From assembly GCA_014058105.1 (NCBI GenBank), contig JACGCM010002659.1, positions 1,364,001-1,428,000 on the forward strand: 64,000 bases of DNA, in the 5' to 3' direction. The notes beneath the pieces were generated by a model. That model saw only the letters and a list, made by a program, of their open reading frames with translations, did not search any database and was not told where the DNA came from. The DNA is from Kingdonia uniflora (taxonomy: Eukaryota > Streptophyta > Magnoliopsida > Ranunculales > Circaeasteraceae). The translations under genes were made by a program, and so were the position numbers. Positions 1 to 10,560 of the stretch are shown piece by piece (positions within the stretch are counted from its first letter, which is position 1; each line of letters opens with the position of its first letter).

Positions 1-1425
1 TTATCTTATCTTATTGTGATCGAATACATCCCCTGACCCGTATTATATGTGACATGTATGCGGTAAGGACTGTGGTTCCTTGTGTGTGACTGAGGACATA
101 ATTCCTTGGGGTACTCGTGACGTCCAGTGTAGTTCCCCCAGCCTGGTCAGCTTTGAAAAATCGTGCTTGTTTCCATAATCGTCCTTTAAGGTAATCCTTC
201 TTTAGCAGTTGTCATCCCACTTAAGTCATGGAGGCTAGCCCTATTGGTTGACATCGCTAAATCATTCTGCATCATAACGCATCATCATCATCATCATCGA
301 GCATATTATTGTATCTCTGCATACTTCCAATTCGCAGGTTCTTCTGATAGAAATCCTTAACCCTTTCTGTATTATGTTTAATATAGAATAATCTACACTT
401 GGGATAATTATAAGATTATCTCATTCCAACATATCATCATCATAGCACATCATTGCATTGGGATAATTATGGGATTATCCTAGTATATCATATTCTGTTC
501 CTCTTATTTGAATTCCTCTTCTCCTAATTGATTTCAAGTGTAATTAGAGTCATCTACCTTCTGCATACTCCTTTCCTCTCTACATCTATTCCTCCCTCTT
601 TTGTATCAGATTAATTTATTAGGTTAATTAGTCTGGTTGGTTGCTGCAAGCTTTAGGCTGGTATTTGGTTGTGGGCAATCTCGTTTAGCTTGTGGTAGCT
701 TCGGGGTTGTACCTGGCTGGGGTTTGCAAAACCGGATTGGATTGTAGTTGGCCGAGGGTTGTTTACCCCCGTATGTTATTGTATTTCTGAGGTTGGTTAA
801 TTGCGAGTGGCGTTAAGTGCCACGGTGGTGATTAAAGTGTAGTTAGTAGTCCTGGTGGCTGGAGTGTAGTTATAGTCTTAGCACTCATTTGCTCGAGATA
901 TGTATATATATATTTATAGTATAGTCAAATATTATCATTAGACTAGTTATATATCTATTAGATACCTATTAGACATCCTGGGTATATATATATTATTCAT
1001 CGTTAGATATTATTATGTCTCATTATTATTATTATATCAATCTCATTGGTTAGCATAATCGTTTAGCTTATTTGGGTAGTTAGTGAGCCGTGGTTTGTTC
1101 ACTCTCGTATAACAACATTTCAGGTTTAGTTGCTGCTGTGCTGATCCTTGGAGAGCTGAGCTGGAGGCTTATTCTCCAGTTATTACTGTTGGGCTTGCTG
1201 CGTAGAGGTTTGTAGAATCTTATGTATAGATATTCTTACCTTAGTCTTCAGCTGTTTCTATTTTTCCCTATTACTCTGTTGTGATACTATTGTGAATGAC
1301 TGGGCCAGAATTTGTCTACGGCTCAGCTGTTCGTGGGGCGAATCTTTGGATTCCCCGACCTGCAGATCCTCGAAACTCAACAATTGGTCTAGCTGCCGAT
1401 TACTTGATTTTGGGGCGTGACATTA
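1..1425. other. Unassigned AT-rich sequence left of L1
   Basis: No convincing gene is seen. The stretch is AT-rich, holds a short CAT trinucleotide run near 283-298 and two near-identical GGGATAATTAT blocks near 401 and 459. It does not resemble the matching part of the related element L3, so family-L similarity begins only near 1425. It could be a different repeat or a diverged L variant. An open frame starting at 1296 runs from this sequence into the L element. Confidence 0.4.
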
Positions 1426-1766
1426 AGGATTTGTTGTGCGATAACTCTAGTTCTATCTACTTTATTGATCAATGTTTGAATTATTTCAAATACTGGGACG
1501 ACTGCGTAATTCTTAAAATAATGCAAGCATTATCACTTGTAAATGAGTCATTCAAGCTTGAGCCCAACCCACAACCACCCGATCGACATCACTTCAATGG
1601 TTCAAGTCAATTTTTTGAGAATGATGGATATCAAAATACATTTTTGGTGTATGGGGTTATACCTTGTAAAATATCTCAAAGTGAGATTCCCCATAAATTA
1701 AATAAGGAAAATCTTTATTCTGGGGGATTGGATTCTGAGTTATTTTTATGTATCATGATTGCATAA
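1296..1766 (+). pseudogene. C-terminal part of the L-family ORF (L1 copy)
   Basis: From about residue 44 this frame matches the C-terminal third of the long L3 ORF (30,079-30,528): shared stretches include DQCLNYFKYWDD, PPDRHHFNGSS and EIPHKLNKENLYSGGLDS. The first ~43 residues come from unassigned sequence and are not in L3, so this is a fusion frame, not the native start. In L3 the frame runs about 35 codons further; here a TAA after CIMIA ends it, and the lost continuation is still readable behind the stop. I do not recognise the domain. No catalytic motif, zinc finger or membrane segment is visible. Its conservation in copies of a non-autonomous element is the only hint of a role. Confidence 0.6.
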
Positions 1767-3303
1767 GCCCAATTAGGTGCAAATAAGGAGAACTATTATT
1801 TTTCTATTATCTGGTTATTTCAGGATAAGGACAATTTTTGTTGTGTTCCTCAGTTATTTAAGGAGAACTTGCAACCTGGATAGTTCATCAATTATTATAC
1901 TTTGTACCCCTTTAAACTTATATCATGACATCCAGGTTTAGGGGTACATTTGTCTGGATGAAGAAGGTAAAACTTAGCGCTTTCTCGGAGGCAACCCAAG
2001 GCACATTCAGGTGAGAAGTTCCAATTTTTAATTCCTATTTTATGTATTAAATTTTGTTCTCAAACATTGAGGACAATATTTTATTTAAGTTTGGGGGTAG
2101 AAAAACTATTTTTTATATACTTTTTGATGAAAAGTAAAATGATGACTCTTTGGCGATTTATGATATACTTTAGTAAATTTATAATACTTAGACTAATTTT
2201 ATTTTGGAAAAATGATATGCTGATTAGAAAACCCAAAAATAAAACTTTGATATTTTACCAAGTATACATTAGAATATTTATTTATCATGTTCTTAAACTC
2301 GATGTACTACATTGCGATTAGCAAAAAACTCAAATTGTTATTTGTATATTTTCAAAACTTGCACTTCACTTTAGTTATACTAACAATACCTTCAACAGAG
2401 TTTTTGACCAGAATATTAAAAATTTAGCATTTATGTTAGGAATAATTCGCTCCAAGGGAGACAACTGCCTAAAAATAAGTTCATTCCCGAAAGTATAAAA
2501 GAAAAGACAAACTTGCTCTAAAACTTACACACTGCAAGGCATACTCGCATGATTAAGAACTGAAAGAAGAAAATTTATCACAAATCTCGAGTATGACCAT
2601 GAACTATGTAAAGGGAGCAAGAAAAGTGTTACTTGTGAGAATCCTGTGTCTAGGTCAAGAAGAGGCTCCAAACCCTACCAACCTTAACCAACTGGCAAGG
2701 ATTGTCGACCGAAACTCCTTATTATGGAAGCTTCACTTAGAAATCATGTATAAAAAGAAAAAAAAGGCTTATAAAAATAAAAAGAATACCAGGAAGATGA
2801 ATTGACTAAGGCACTTGTCGAACTAACCGATAAATTTATTTTAATAAATACTAGACTACCAAACACTGACTCAACTATTTAATACAATGTATTGTGTTGT
2901 AACACTATCTTCACTACACTGAGATATAACTAAGGAAAATATTTAAATCTTTTTCTAAGCATGAGGTAGTATGTCAAGTTTTAGATTTTAAAAATGATAT
3001 TTTATGGTACACTTGGGAAATAATAAGTTTTAAGGAATTTTATGTTAGTAATATTTTCTTGTAATAGCAAAATAAGGATGAGTTGAATGGAAATAAAAAA
3101 TTTTAATCTAAAATTGCCAAAATGTCATTTTTGATTTTTGTGGGTATAATCACTGTAAACCCTCACGAGACAACACTTGTCTACCAGGGGATCCTGGGGA
3201 TTTAACGGCTCGTTGCATACGCTAAATGCAGCCGCGTGACATGCACAAATGGTTTTTGTTTACTTTTTCTCGAGGACTAGCAAAATATAAGTTCAGGGGT
3301 ATT
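1767..3303 (+). other. 3' non-coding region of L1
   Basis: Non-coding, AT-rich sequence collinear with 28,724-30,078 of L3. It includes the GGAGGCAACCC block, the purine-rich TTTGGGGGTAG block, and a short tract AAGTTCAGGGGTATT directly before the LTR that serves as the presumed polypurine primer. Short frames at 2067-2321 and 2593-2805 have no similarity to known proteins and are not kept in L3; I do not call them. Confidence 0.6.
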
Positions 3304-4400
3304 TGATAGACACGTAATATTTACGTGCACAACTCCTAAATTTATATCTGCCTAGTCATTTATTAAATAAATGTGATAATAATAGTGCTTTTGTTTGTAT
3401 TTACATAAATCGGTCACATGATAAATAAGTCATACATTTTGCCGATTTTTAACGAAGAACAAGGGTGATGCACTCCAAGAATGATTCTTATTTGAAGTTA
3501 TCAACAAAAGGCATATGGAAGCCCATTGAAGATAATTAAATGTAGATATTATTCTCATGAGTTGTATTATCTATGCATGATTTTAGGTATTGTTTAGGGG
3601 ATTTTATATTAATGGTGATATTTTGTAACCTTTCCTATACTCTATAAATAGGAGGGGAATCCCACCCATGAGAGATCATCCGAGGATGCTATTTTTTCTT
3701 TCTTTTTCGGGTCTTTTACTTTTATCGTAGTAATTGTAATATGGTAATGATCAAAGGGATGAGTAGCTAATCTTCTTAGCCAAGGCTAGAGGAAGCTCCA
3801 CCCAATATTGCCTTAGTGTAGATTGTGTAGCTTAGTTAGAGTAATTACTTTCTCTTTATCCCGGAATAATACACATTCGTATTTTTTCGTCCTATGCTTG
3901 ACCATAGCTAGGATTAGGAGGAGTAATGAATCTAAGTAACCATCTTGTTTGACCATAACAAGATAGGTTAAGAACATGGAGAAGAGAACATAACCCGCTC
4001 TTATCAGCCAAACCATGGTTGAATAAGGTAGTTTATGGGTAGTTCCCAATCAAAAATCTCTTTTATCTTTTTATGTATTGCATATGCCCGACTAAGGATA
4101 TGCGATACGGGAACTCGTAATTTGCTCTAATTATTTATGCTATCTCACAGGTATAAAGGGTGGAGTTAAATCTAAGCCTTGGTTCTCACTCCAACTCATA
4201 CAACTCATATTTTCTTGCATTTGTTTATTTCTTCTTTTTAGTTCGAAACTTACTCAAACTCATTGTTATTGGATAAAACTAGTAGCTCGAGATATAATTC
4301 GCACCACAAGTCTCTTAGGATACGACCCCGCTTACCCTTGTACTTAACGGTACACCGTGCGCTTACGGGTCTTTTAAGACGTTGGTTTTATAATCGATCA
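3304..4400 (+). repeat. 3' LTR of L1
   Basis: A 1,097-bp LTR beginning TGATAGACACGTAATA and ending ATAATCGATCA. Four further copies or parts lie in the window (17,050-17,910; 27,628-28,723; 33,231-33,455 plus 45,532-46,320; 60,182-61,286). A TATA box, TATAAATAG at 3643-3651, is followed by a purine/pyrimidine-rich stretch (GGAGGGGAATCCCACCC) shared by all copies, a likely core promoter. Confidence 0.9.
3813..4016 (-). CDS. Antisense ORF conserved in L-family LTRs (L1 copy)
   Basis: A 67-codon frame lies antisense inside the LTR, starting at an ATG in good plant context (ACCATGG). The same frame, with the same length and end, is open in the LTR copies at 17,334, 27,996 and 60,718, and carries one stop in the copy at 45,675. 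The product would be small and hydrophobic, with a segment around YVLFSMFLTYLVMV and another around LLLLILAMV, followed by a basic C-terminus ending TKLHNLH. I do not recognise it. It may be a chance result of a constrained LTR sequence. See findings. Confidence 0.25.
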   Translation of the reverse strand: MVWLIRAGYVLFSMFLTYLVMVKQDGYLDSLLLLILAMVKHRTKKYECVLFRDKEKVITLTKLHNLH

Positions 4401-5060
4401 TGATAGAAGTTCGATACAACCCAATATTGGGTAGTGGCTCACCATTTACCAAAGTGATATCATGCTCCACATCCCTCTTGTGCGGCATCCGTTCTATGCC
4501 TAAAAACAAGTCTTTATACTCCTCTTGAAACTTCCCCATATCGGTTTATTGCGTATAAGACATTGCAAAAGTAGACATCACCATAGCTGACAGACCCTCT
4601 TGAATCGGTCATACGAATAATAATACAAACTTACTGCTTGCATTTACCAACCTCTTCGCCTGTGTCGCCGTTACTAAATTATTGGTAGTGATATGTTCCT
4701 TGCAAGCATTGATTTGAAACTCCTTCCCCTCCTTCACAAGACGGTACTTGTGAGCTCTACGGTAAAGGATTGTATCTCAGTCCCAAATATAAGGGCTACC
4801 CAAGATGACTTGACATATATTTAACGGAGCCACCTCACACGTCACTTCGTTAATTAACTTCTCAGTAATCGTAAACTTGAATGTATACTGCTTAGTGATC
4901 TTCAACTTTGCGTCTTTTGAAATCCAACCCAAACCATACGACTTAGGATGAGCCACAGTTGCCAAACTCATCTACTTCACCACCGCCACAGAAATCAAGT
5001 TCATCTGACTTCCCGGATCAATGATGGCCTCGACTAAGCTCTACTTTACTTGAATTCTGA
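4401..5060 (-). pseudogene. G1 protease and start of reverse transcriptase
   Basis: The minus strand at 4777-4971 encodes a retropepsin-like segment matching the protease part of G2 (shared KPYGLGW/KSYGLGW, TFKFTI, EVTCEV, CQVILGS). Further left, at 4401-4560, the frame reads the lead-in to a Ty3 reverse transcriptase: a run like EEYKDLF, then EHDITLVNGEPLPN, equivalent to the usual EHxIxLxPGxxP(L)P segment just before the RT fold. The gene is cut there by the L1 LTR. Several stops and frame changes are present, so no product is expected. Confidence 0.7.
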
Positions 5061-6068
5061 CATGAAAAAGTTTTTCCCGACTCGTCTCATCGATAGTTAT
5101 AGGTTGCTTGAACATTAGAGTGAGTTTATGATTTGGCTTATCTAAATTCGGAAGATCCACAATCGTTGTGGCTAGTGAACGTTTCTCTTTCTTTCCCATC
5201 TCCTCCTTCGGCCGAAGCTCCGGGTGAAGTTTCCAACATTTATCTGAAATATAGCCTTACAATAACTATAGTAATTTCCTTTGGATGAAGACCCCTCTCC
5301 TTTGGACTCCCCTTTCTGCTCATTCTTCTAATTAGACTTGTACCCTGACTTGATATTATTGTCTTTCTTGTCATTCTTCAAGTATTTGCCTTCAATAGCA
5401 ATTGCTTTAACAGTAGCATCTCCGATATTTTCCATAGTAAAGAGCTTTAACTATCTTCTAATGGACTCCGAAAAACCCAACGTATATTTCATGAACACCT
5501 AATACTTATCCACATCAATGTCCAAAACCAGCGCTTGGTTATGAAACTCTGTACTGAATTATTGTATGGATTGCCCAAACTTTCGACGCAAATTGTGCCA
5601 TTTGTACCATCTCTCTTGTTCATACTGAATCGAATAGAATTGCTTCCTCACTAACACATTGAACTCTTTCTAACTCAAACTTCCTACTTTGTGACGTTTT
5701 TAATAGGATTTCCACCACGTGACTGAATGACTTGCGAATTTTAATGCAGAGAAACAAATTTTCTGAGCGTTGGAATATTCATAAACAGAAAAATAGGCCT
5801 CTAACCTATCTAACCAATTATCGAACATCTCGGCATCAATTGAATCATCGAATACCAGAATTTTAATCTTAAAGTAGATACGAAGATTACGCATAAGATT
5901 CTTTGACTTACCAATTCCAGAGCGCTCCTTGGCGGATTCGACATTACTAAAATTGTTATATATCTCCTCAGAGGCCTTGCCTCTATCCTCCTCCGCAACC
6001 TCTTTCTTCTTCAAGCAGCCTCGCCGTTTCACCAAAGTAGAAGCCTTCGCGAAGTTTGTGAGATGCAT
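5061..6068 (-). pseudogene. G1 gag
   Basis: The N-terminal part (5700-6068) carries the retrotransposon gag signature FDDSIDAEMFDNWLDRLE, then AQKICFSALKFASHSVTWW. The part nearer the protease (about 5200-5690) is out of frame but still shows the region that in G2 forms a zinc knuckle followed by KCWKLHP. Frames are broken by indels. The leader 6069-6292 separates it from the primer-binding site. Gag would form the particle that packages element RNA. Confidence 0.7.
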
Positions 6069-6292
6069 GCTATTTTACCAACTGCCCTAAAGTAATAGTT
6101 AGGTCAGAAACTTTTGTTTCCAAATTCGTGAGTCAATCTTCAGAATCGCCCATCTCCAAATTGGTCTTCTTCTTCGAGTTAGATTTTTGGTGAATCTTCA
6201 ACGGACTCATCAGCTTCTCATTTGTTTGCTTAAGACTACCATTTGTAGAGATCATAAACCAAAATCAACCCCAAGAATCATTACTAAAAAAT

Positions 6293-6752
6293 GGATACCA
6301 CTTAATCCACAATACGAATTGAGAAACCCTAATTATAAGAATTAGTACCAAGAATACATAATTGGTGGGAGAAGTCCCCTTTAGAGCTTCAATTGCTTAA
6401 TCGAAATCATTTACAATCAAATTCCTCTCAAACCTTAAGTTTCTCTTTCCCTGAAATTTGATTGATATATAACATGATTTAATCTTACCTAGCCTTGCCC
6501 CTTTAAAAGAGTTGCATGTTCCTAGTGACAAAATAAGATAATTATGCCCTTAAACGCCTAAAACTATAGGCTGAATCGCGCTTCTGTTCGAACAGAATAA
6601 GCCTCAATTCGAACAGAACACTCAAACACTTGTTTATTCAAATAGGCTTAAAAGTTTATTCGAACTGACCTTAAGTTGTTCGAACGACTCCAAATCTCGT
6701 TCGAACGACTTGGTCAAAAACTTCATAAAATGACCAAGATCCTCCTGGATCA
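6293..6752 (-). repeat. G1 primer-binding site and 5' LTR
   Basis: Read on the minus strand, the LTR spans 6752 to 6303 (450 bp) and starts TGATCCAGGAGG, the same as the G2 LTR start. Two bases after its end is TGGTATCC (6300-6293), resembling the initiator-Met tRNA primer site TGGTATCA. The LTR holds several TTCGAA palindromes (see findings). It lacks the block of ATTCGAATA repeats found in the G2 LTRs. Confidence 0.8.
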
Positions 6753-6760
6753 TGAGTTAT

Positions 6761-7294
6761 TAATCCACAATATGATTGAGAAGCTCTAATTAGCAGAAAA
6801 AACACGAAGAACACCAATTGGTTTGGAAAAATAAATATTCGATTACTTAAACTTGAAGTAATTTCAATAAAAATACTAAAACCCTAGGCTTCATCCTCAT
6901 AACTCTTTTCTAGATCTAGCATAATCTAACAATGCCTAGCCTTGCCCCTTAAATAAGGGTTACAAGTCCTAGTTACAATAGGACAAATCTGCCATTAAAC
7001 GCTTAAAGAAAAAGGCTGAAATCGCACCTCTGTTCGAACAGAGCAAGTTTTTGTTCGAATAAAAAAATGTATTCGAATAGGTCTTAATCTATTCGAATAA
7101 AACACCTCAGGCTAAAATGTATTCGAATACACTTTAAAGTGTATTCAAACATAAAGATAACAAAAAATGTATTCGAATATATTTTAATCTATTCGAATAA
7201 AACACCTCAGGCCGAAATGTATTCGAACAGAAAACATTTTTGTTCGAATAGAAATTAAAAAAAACTTATTTCTTCTTCAGATCCTCTTGGATCA
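6761..7294 (-). repeat. G2 3' LTR
   Basis: Pairs with 9566-10,099. On the minus strand it starts TGATCCAAGAGG just after a purine tract AAAGGGGGGAGCCA (7308-7295), the polypurine primer for plus-strand synthesis. It contains about nine TTCGAA hexamers between 7030 and 7260. Confidence 0.9.
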
Positions 7295-7555
7295 TGGCTC
7301 CCCCCTTTAGGAGCCTTGAGCTCAAGCTCAAGCTTGAATTGGCGATTTGGGATTGCGGCGATGCTCATTTCCCTGTTGTACCACTTTGATTGTAGAGTCT
7401 GCATCTAAAAGAGACGGCTCGAACATATTCATAGAAGGCAACGAATTCAATTCATACGCAGATGTCTAGCCTTACAACAACTTTCGACGAAACAAACTAC
7501 GCCCCTTGGGATCATCATATCCTGCAACATACCCGGACGTAACAAAAGGTTGTAT
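7295..7555 (-). other. G2 3' internal remnant
   Basis: Sequence between the RNase H stub and the 3' LTR. Short minus-strand frames are readable but no integrase zinc motif (HHCC) or DDE core is present. Next to the LTR is the polypurine tract. Confidence 0.6.
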
Positions 7556-8335
7556 CTACATAGAAACAAACATAACGGAAATAGTTGGTAATGCGGGTCG
7601 AGATAACCTATCAGCCATTTTGTTATCCACTCCCTTCTTATACTCAATAAACAAGGGGAATTGTTGGAGATACAACATCCCCTTCATCGGGCGAGCTTGT
7701 TGTAGCTTGGACTGTGTAGCTAAAAACTGGAACGGTTTGTGATCAGAATGTACCACAACCCCCTCTTGCAACTTCCCCCTATCAGTTTGTTGCTTATAAG
7801 ATATTGTCATTGTAGACAACACTCTAGCCGACGCACCCTCCTGAACCGATCGAACTAATAATACAAACTTGCCGCTCGGATTAACCAACCACTTTACCTG
7901 ATTTACCATAACTAAATTAGACATAGTAACATGCTCCTTACAAGGATTGATATGGAACTCCTTTCCCTCCTTCACAAGATGATACTTACGAGATCTACGG
8001 TAATGAATCGCATCTCGATCCCAAAAATAAAGGCTACCCAAGATGACCTGACACACATCCAAAAGAATCACCTCACACGTCACCTCGTCAATAAACCTTT
8101 CAGCGATCGTAAACTTAAATGTACACTGCTTCGTGATCATCAAATCCGTATTTTTCTTAATCCACCCCAAGCCATACGGCTTAGGATGAGTTGTAGTCGT
8201 CAAACCCATCTTCTTCACCAACGTCTCAGAGATCAAAATTTTCAGACTACCAGGATCCATAATGGCCTCGACTAAACTCTGTTTACCTGAATACTGACAT
8301 GAAGGTTCTTCCTGACTCTCCTCATCGGTAGCCAA
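7556..8335 (-). pseudogene. G2 protease fused to RNase H (reverse transcriptase deleted)
   Basis: A single open frame of 259 codons. Residues ~25-110 are a retropepsin-like domain: GSLKILISETLV near the start and CQVILGSLYFWDRDAI near its end. There is a linker up to about residue 185 (TDRGKLQEG). It then jumps directly to the end of a Ty3 RNase H: HSDHKPFQFLATQ, followed by EYKKGVDNKMADRLSR, the usual link into the integrase module. In family members these parts are separated by several hundred residues of reverse transcriptase. G1 continues normally at the same point (QEEYKDLF), which locates the deletion. The canonical protease Asp-Thr-Gly is replaced by DPGS, so catalysis is doubtful. The junction is in frame, which may be chance. 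Confidence 0.75.
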
Positions 8336-8341
8336 AGTCTG

Positions 8342-9472
8342 CTAAAACATAAGTATAAGCTTCAGATTCGGCTTATCTAAATCCAGGAGGTCAACAAACT
8401 CTGTGGCTAGTGCATATTTCTCTTTTTTGCTCCTCTCCTCTTTCGGCCTAAGCTTCGGATGAAGTTTCCAGCAATAATCAGAAATATGCCCACTCGCCTT
8501 ACAATGAATGTAATGATACTCCTTGGACAAAAACCCCTCTCCTTTGGCCTCTCCCTTATGCTCATTTTTCCAACTAGAGTTATACCCCAACTTGTTCTTG
8601 TCGTCTTCTTTGTCATGACTTTTCAAGTATTTGCCTTCAATAAAAATTACCTTCACGGTAGCGTCCTCGATATTGGCCACAGTAAAGAGCTTCAACTCTC
8701 TTCTAATGAACCCCAACAAACTCTCCGTGTACTTCATGAACACCTCATACTCGTCCACATCAATGTCCAAAAGCAAAGCTTGGTTATGAAGCGCCGTAGT
8801 GTACTCCTGTACGGATTGCTCAAAATTTTGGCATAAATTGTGCCATTTATACATTTTCTCTTGCTCATACCCAATCGGATAAAACTACTTTCGTACTAAT
8901 ACCTTAAATTCTTTCCAACCCAAACTTCCTCTATCGCGGCATTTCTGATAAGATTTCTACCATGTGAGTGCATGACTTGCGAATTTCAACGTAGAAAAGC
9001 ATATTTTTTGAGCATTAGAGTATTCATAAACCAAAAAATAGGTCTCTAACCTATCTAACCAATTATCCAACTTCTGGGCATCGATTGAACCGTCGAATAC
9101 CGGAATTTCAATTTTAAAATTGATACGGGGATTACGTAAAAGATTTGATGACTTACTAATACCCGATCGCTTCTGGTCGGATTCGGCATCACTAGAATCA
9201 CTATCAATCTCCACAAAATTGTCGTCTCCATCCACCTCCATAACCCCTTTCTTCCTTGAGCGGCCTCGCCGTTGAGAATAACCTCACCATTTCATCGAAG
9301 TGGAAGCCTTCGCGATGTTTGTGAGACGCAATTGTTCTACTAACTCCCATACAGTAGAAGTTAGGTTGAAAACAGTAGTTTCCAAAATCGTGAGTCTATC
9401 GTTAGAATCGCCCATTTCCAAATCGTCCTTCTTCTTCAAATTAGGTTTGCGATCAGTCGTCATCGGACTCAC
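8342..9472 (-). pseudogene. G2 gag
   Basis: One frame of 377 codons interrupted by three stops (at 9284, 8957 and near 8887). It has an N-terminal leader, then the capsid-like gag domain: VFDGSIDAQKLDNWLDRLE, AQKICFSTLKFASHALTW, and a helical segment ending KLFTVANIEDATVK. Near the C-terminus is a decayed zinc knuckle, HCKASGHISDYCWKLHP, in which the first cysteine is missing. It forms the particle in active elements. It lies just upstream of the protease frame with a stop between them. Confidence 0.8.
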
Positions 9473-9555
9473 TAGCTAATCCTTCGTTTGCTTGAGACGG
9501 TTACGTGTAGAGACCATAAACCACAATCAATCCCCGAAGATCGTAACTAGAAAAT

Positions 9556-10099
9556 TGATACCACTTAATCCACAATATGATTGAGAAACTCTAGTTAGCA
9601 AAAAAAACAAGAAGAACACCAATTGGTTTAGAAAAATAGAGATTCGATTACTTAAACTCGAAGTAATTACAATGAAAAACTCTAAAACCCTAGGCTTCAT
9701 CATCATAACTCTTTTCTAGATCTAACATAACCTAATAATACATAGCCTTGCCCCTTTAATAAGGGTAACAAGTCCTAGTTATAATAAGACAAATCTGCCC
9801 TTAAACGCTTAAAGAAAAAGGCTGAAATCACACATCTGTTCGATCAGAACAAGTTTCTGTTCGAATAAAAAAATGTATTCGAATAGACTTTAATCTATTC
9901 GAATAAAACACCTTTGGCCGAAATGTATTCGAATACATATAAAAGTATATTCGAACAGAAAGATAACAAAAAATGTATTCGAATATATTGTAATCTATTC
10001 GAATAAAACACCTAAGACCGAAATGTATTCGAACAGAAAACAATTCTATTCGAATAGAATTTGAAAAAAACTTATTCTTCTTCAGATTCTCCTGGATTA
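9556..10099 (-). repeat. G2 primer-binding site and 5' LTR
   Basis: LTR 9566-10,099 (534 bp). Read on the minus strand it ends GTGGATTA, followed after two bases by TGGTATCA (9563-9556), the classic initiator-Met tRNA primer site. The right border is TGGATTA then the duplicated GTTAT. Confidence 0.9.
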
Positions 10100-10115
10100 G
10101 TTATATAGAGTATTA

Positions 10116-10313
10116 GTGTCTCTTCACCAAGGGTCACACCTTAAGTTGGTGCATTTACACCAAAGGTCATACCTTAAGTTGGTGTCTGTTCATCAAAGAA
10201 CACACCTTAAATTGGTGTCTCTTCACCAAGCTCACACCTTATGACACACTTTAAGTTGGTGTCTCTTTACCAAATGTCGCACCTTAAGACACACCTAAAG
10301 TTGTATCTGTTGG
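10116..10313. repeat. Minisatellite, about five units of 33-45 bp
   Basis: Each unit runs approximately GTGTCTCTTCACCAAGGGTC then a CACCTTAAGTTG block. Within each junction TTGGTG and CACCAA are separated by about six bases, so single strands could form small hairpins. Units have diverged by point changes, and the last two carry an extra ~11-bp insert (GACACACTTTA-like). Confidence 0.8.
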
Positions 10314-10439
10314 AGACAACTCAACTCGCCCACATTGCAACTTATAACGAAACTCTTACTTATAATCTAGAGTTGTGCAACCCACATACTCAATGTAGTG
10401 CAAAACAAACTACTTAGATATCAATCATTCAAACTAAGG
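10314..10439. other. Unassigned short stretch
   Basis: Between the minisatellite and the lipid-transfer promoter remnant. It begins with TGTTGGAGACAACTC-like sequence that could be an LTR edge, but no partner edge is seen. No gene. Confidence 0.3.
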
Positions 10440-10560
10440 ATAAAACAAATAAAACAAGAGAAATGCTAAGAGAAGAAAATGGAGGAATGTATGAGATAAC
10501 GAAGAAGGGTCTGTGGATGTATTTCTAGAATGGCACCAGTGGGTGCATAAGTGTATACTG
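10440..10560 (-). promoter_or_regulatory. Orphan promoter and 5' leader of a lost lipid-transfer gene copy (C)
   Basis: Minus-strand similarity to the leader and promoter of the relic at 18,990-19,248: the shared blocks, read on the plus strand, include GAGAAGAAAATGGAGGAATG, TATGAGATA and GCACCAGTGGGTG. In copy B a TATAAATATAC box lies here; in this copy the same place reads TCTAGAAATAC, so the box is damaged. The coding part that should follow to the left is absent. Confidence 0.55.

Larger units (their letters stand above)
1426..4400 (+). mobile_element. L1: 3' portion of an Athila-like non-autonomous LTR retrotransposon
   Basis: This is the right-hand part of an element on the plus strand: the end of its single ORF, a non-coding 3' region, then a 1,097-bp 3' LTR ending TCGATCA. 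The same order occurs in L3 (minus strand, 27,628 onward) and L4 (60,182 onward). Marks typical of Athila-type elements are a GGAGGCAACCC block near 1987 and a TTTAAGTTTGGGGGTAG block near 2084-2100. No reverse transcriptase or integrase is seen in any copy, so the family is probably mobilised by an autonomous relative. The 5' half lies outside the window or has been replaced. L1 is inserted into G1, which it interrupts at 4401. Confidence 0.75.
4401..6752 (-). mobile_element. G1: truncated Ty3-type retrotransposon (minus strand)
   Basis: On the minus strand, from right to left, this holds a 5' LTR (6303-6752), primer-binding site, gag, protease and the first part of reverse transcriptase, where it stops abruptly at the L1 LTR border (4401). 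The rest of the pol gene and the 3' LTR would lie left of L1, outside the window. It is closely related to G2 next door. The simplest reading is that L1 inserted into G1. Confidence 0.75.
6761..10099 (-). mobile_element. G2: complete but internally deleted Ty3-type retrotransposon
   Basis: A 3,339-bp element on the minus strand with two 534-bp LTRs and a perfect 5-bp target duplication GTTAT (6756-6760 and 10,100-10,104). Internally it has gag, protease and a piece of RNase H, but lacks most of reverse transcriptase and all recognisable integrase. It sits right beside G1, 8 bp from its LTR end. The size suggests a non-autonomous deletion derivative that was mobilised in trans or deleted after insertion. 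Confidence 0.9.

Noticed and set aside
9828..10043. 71-codon minus-strand frame with repeated SVRIHF/SNRL words
   Set aside because: Produced by the repeated ATTCGAATA blocks of the G2 LTR; the equivalent place in the other LTR is not open in the same way.
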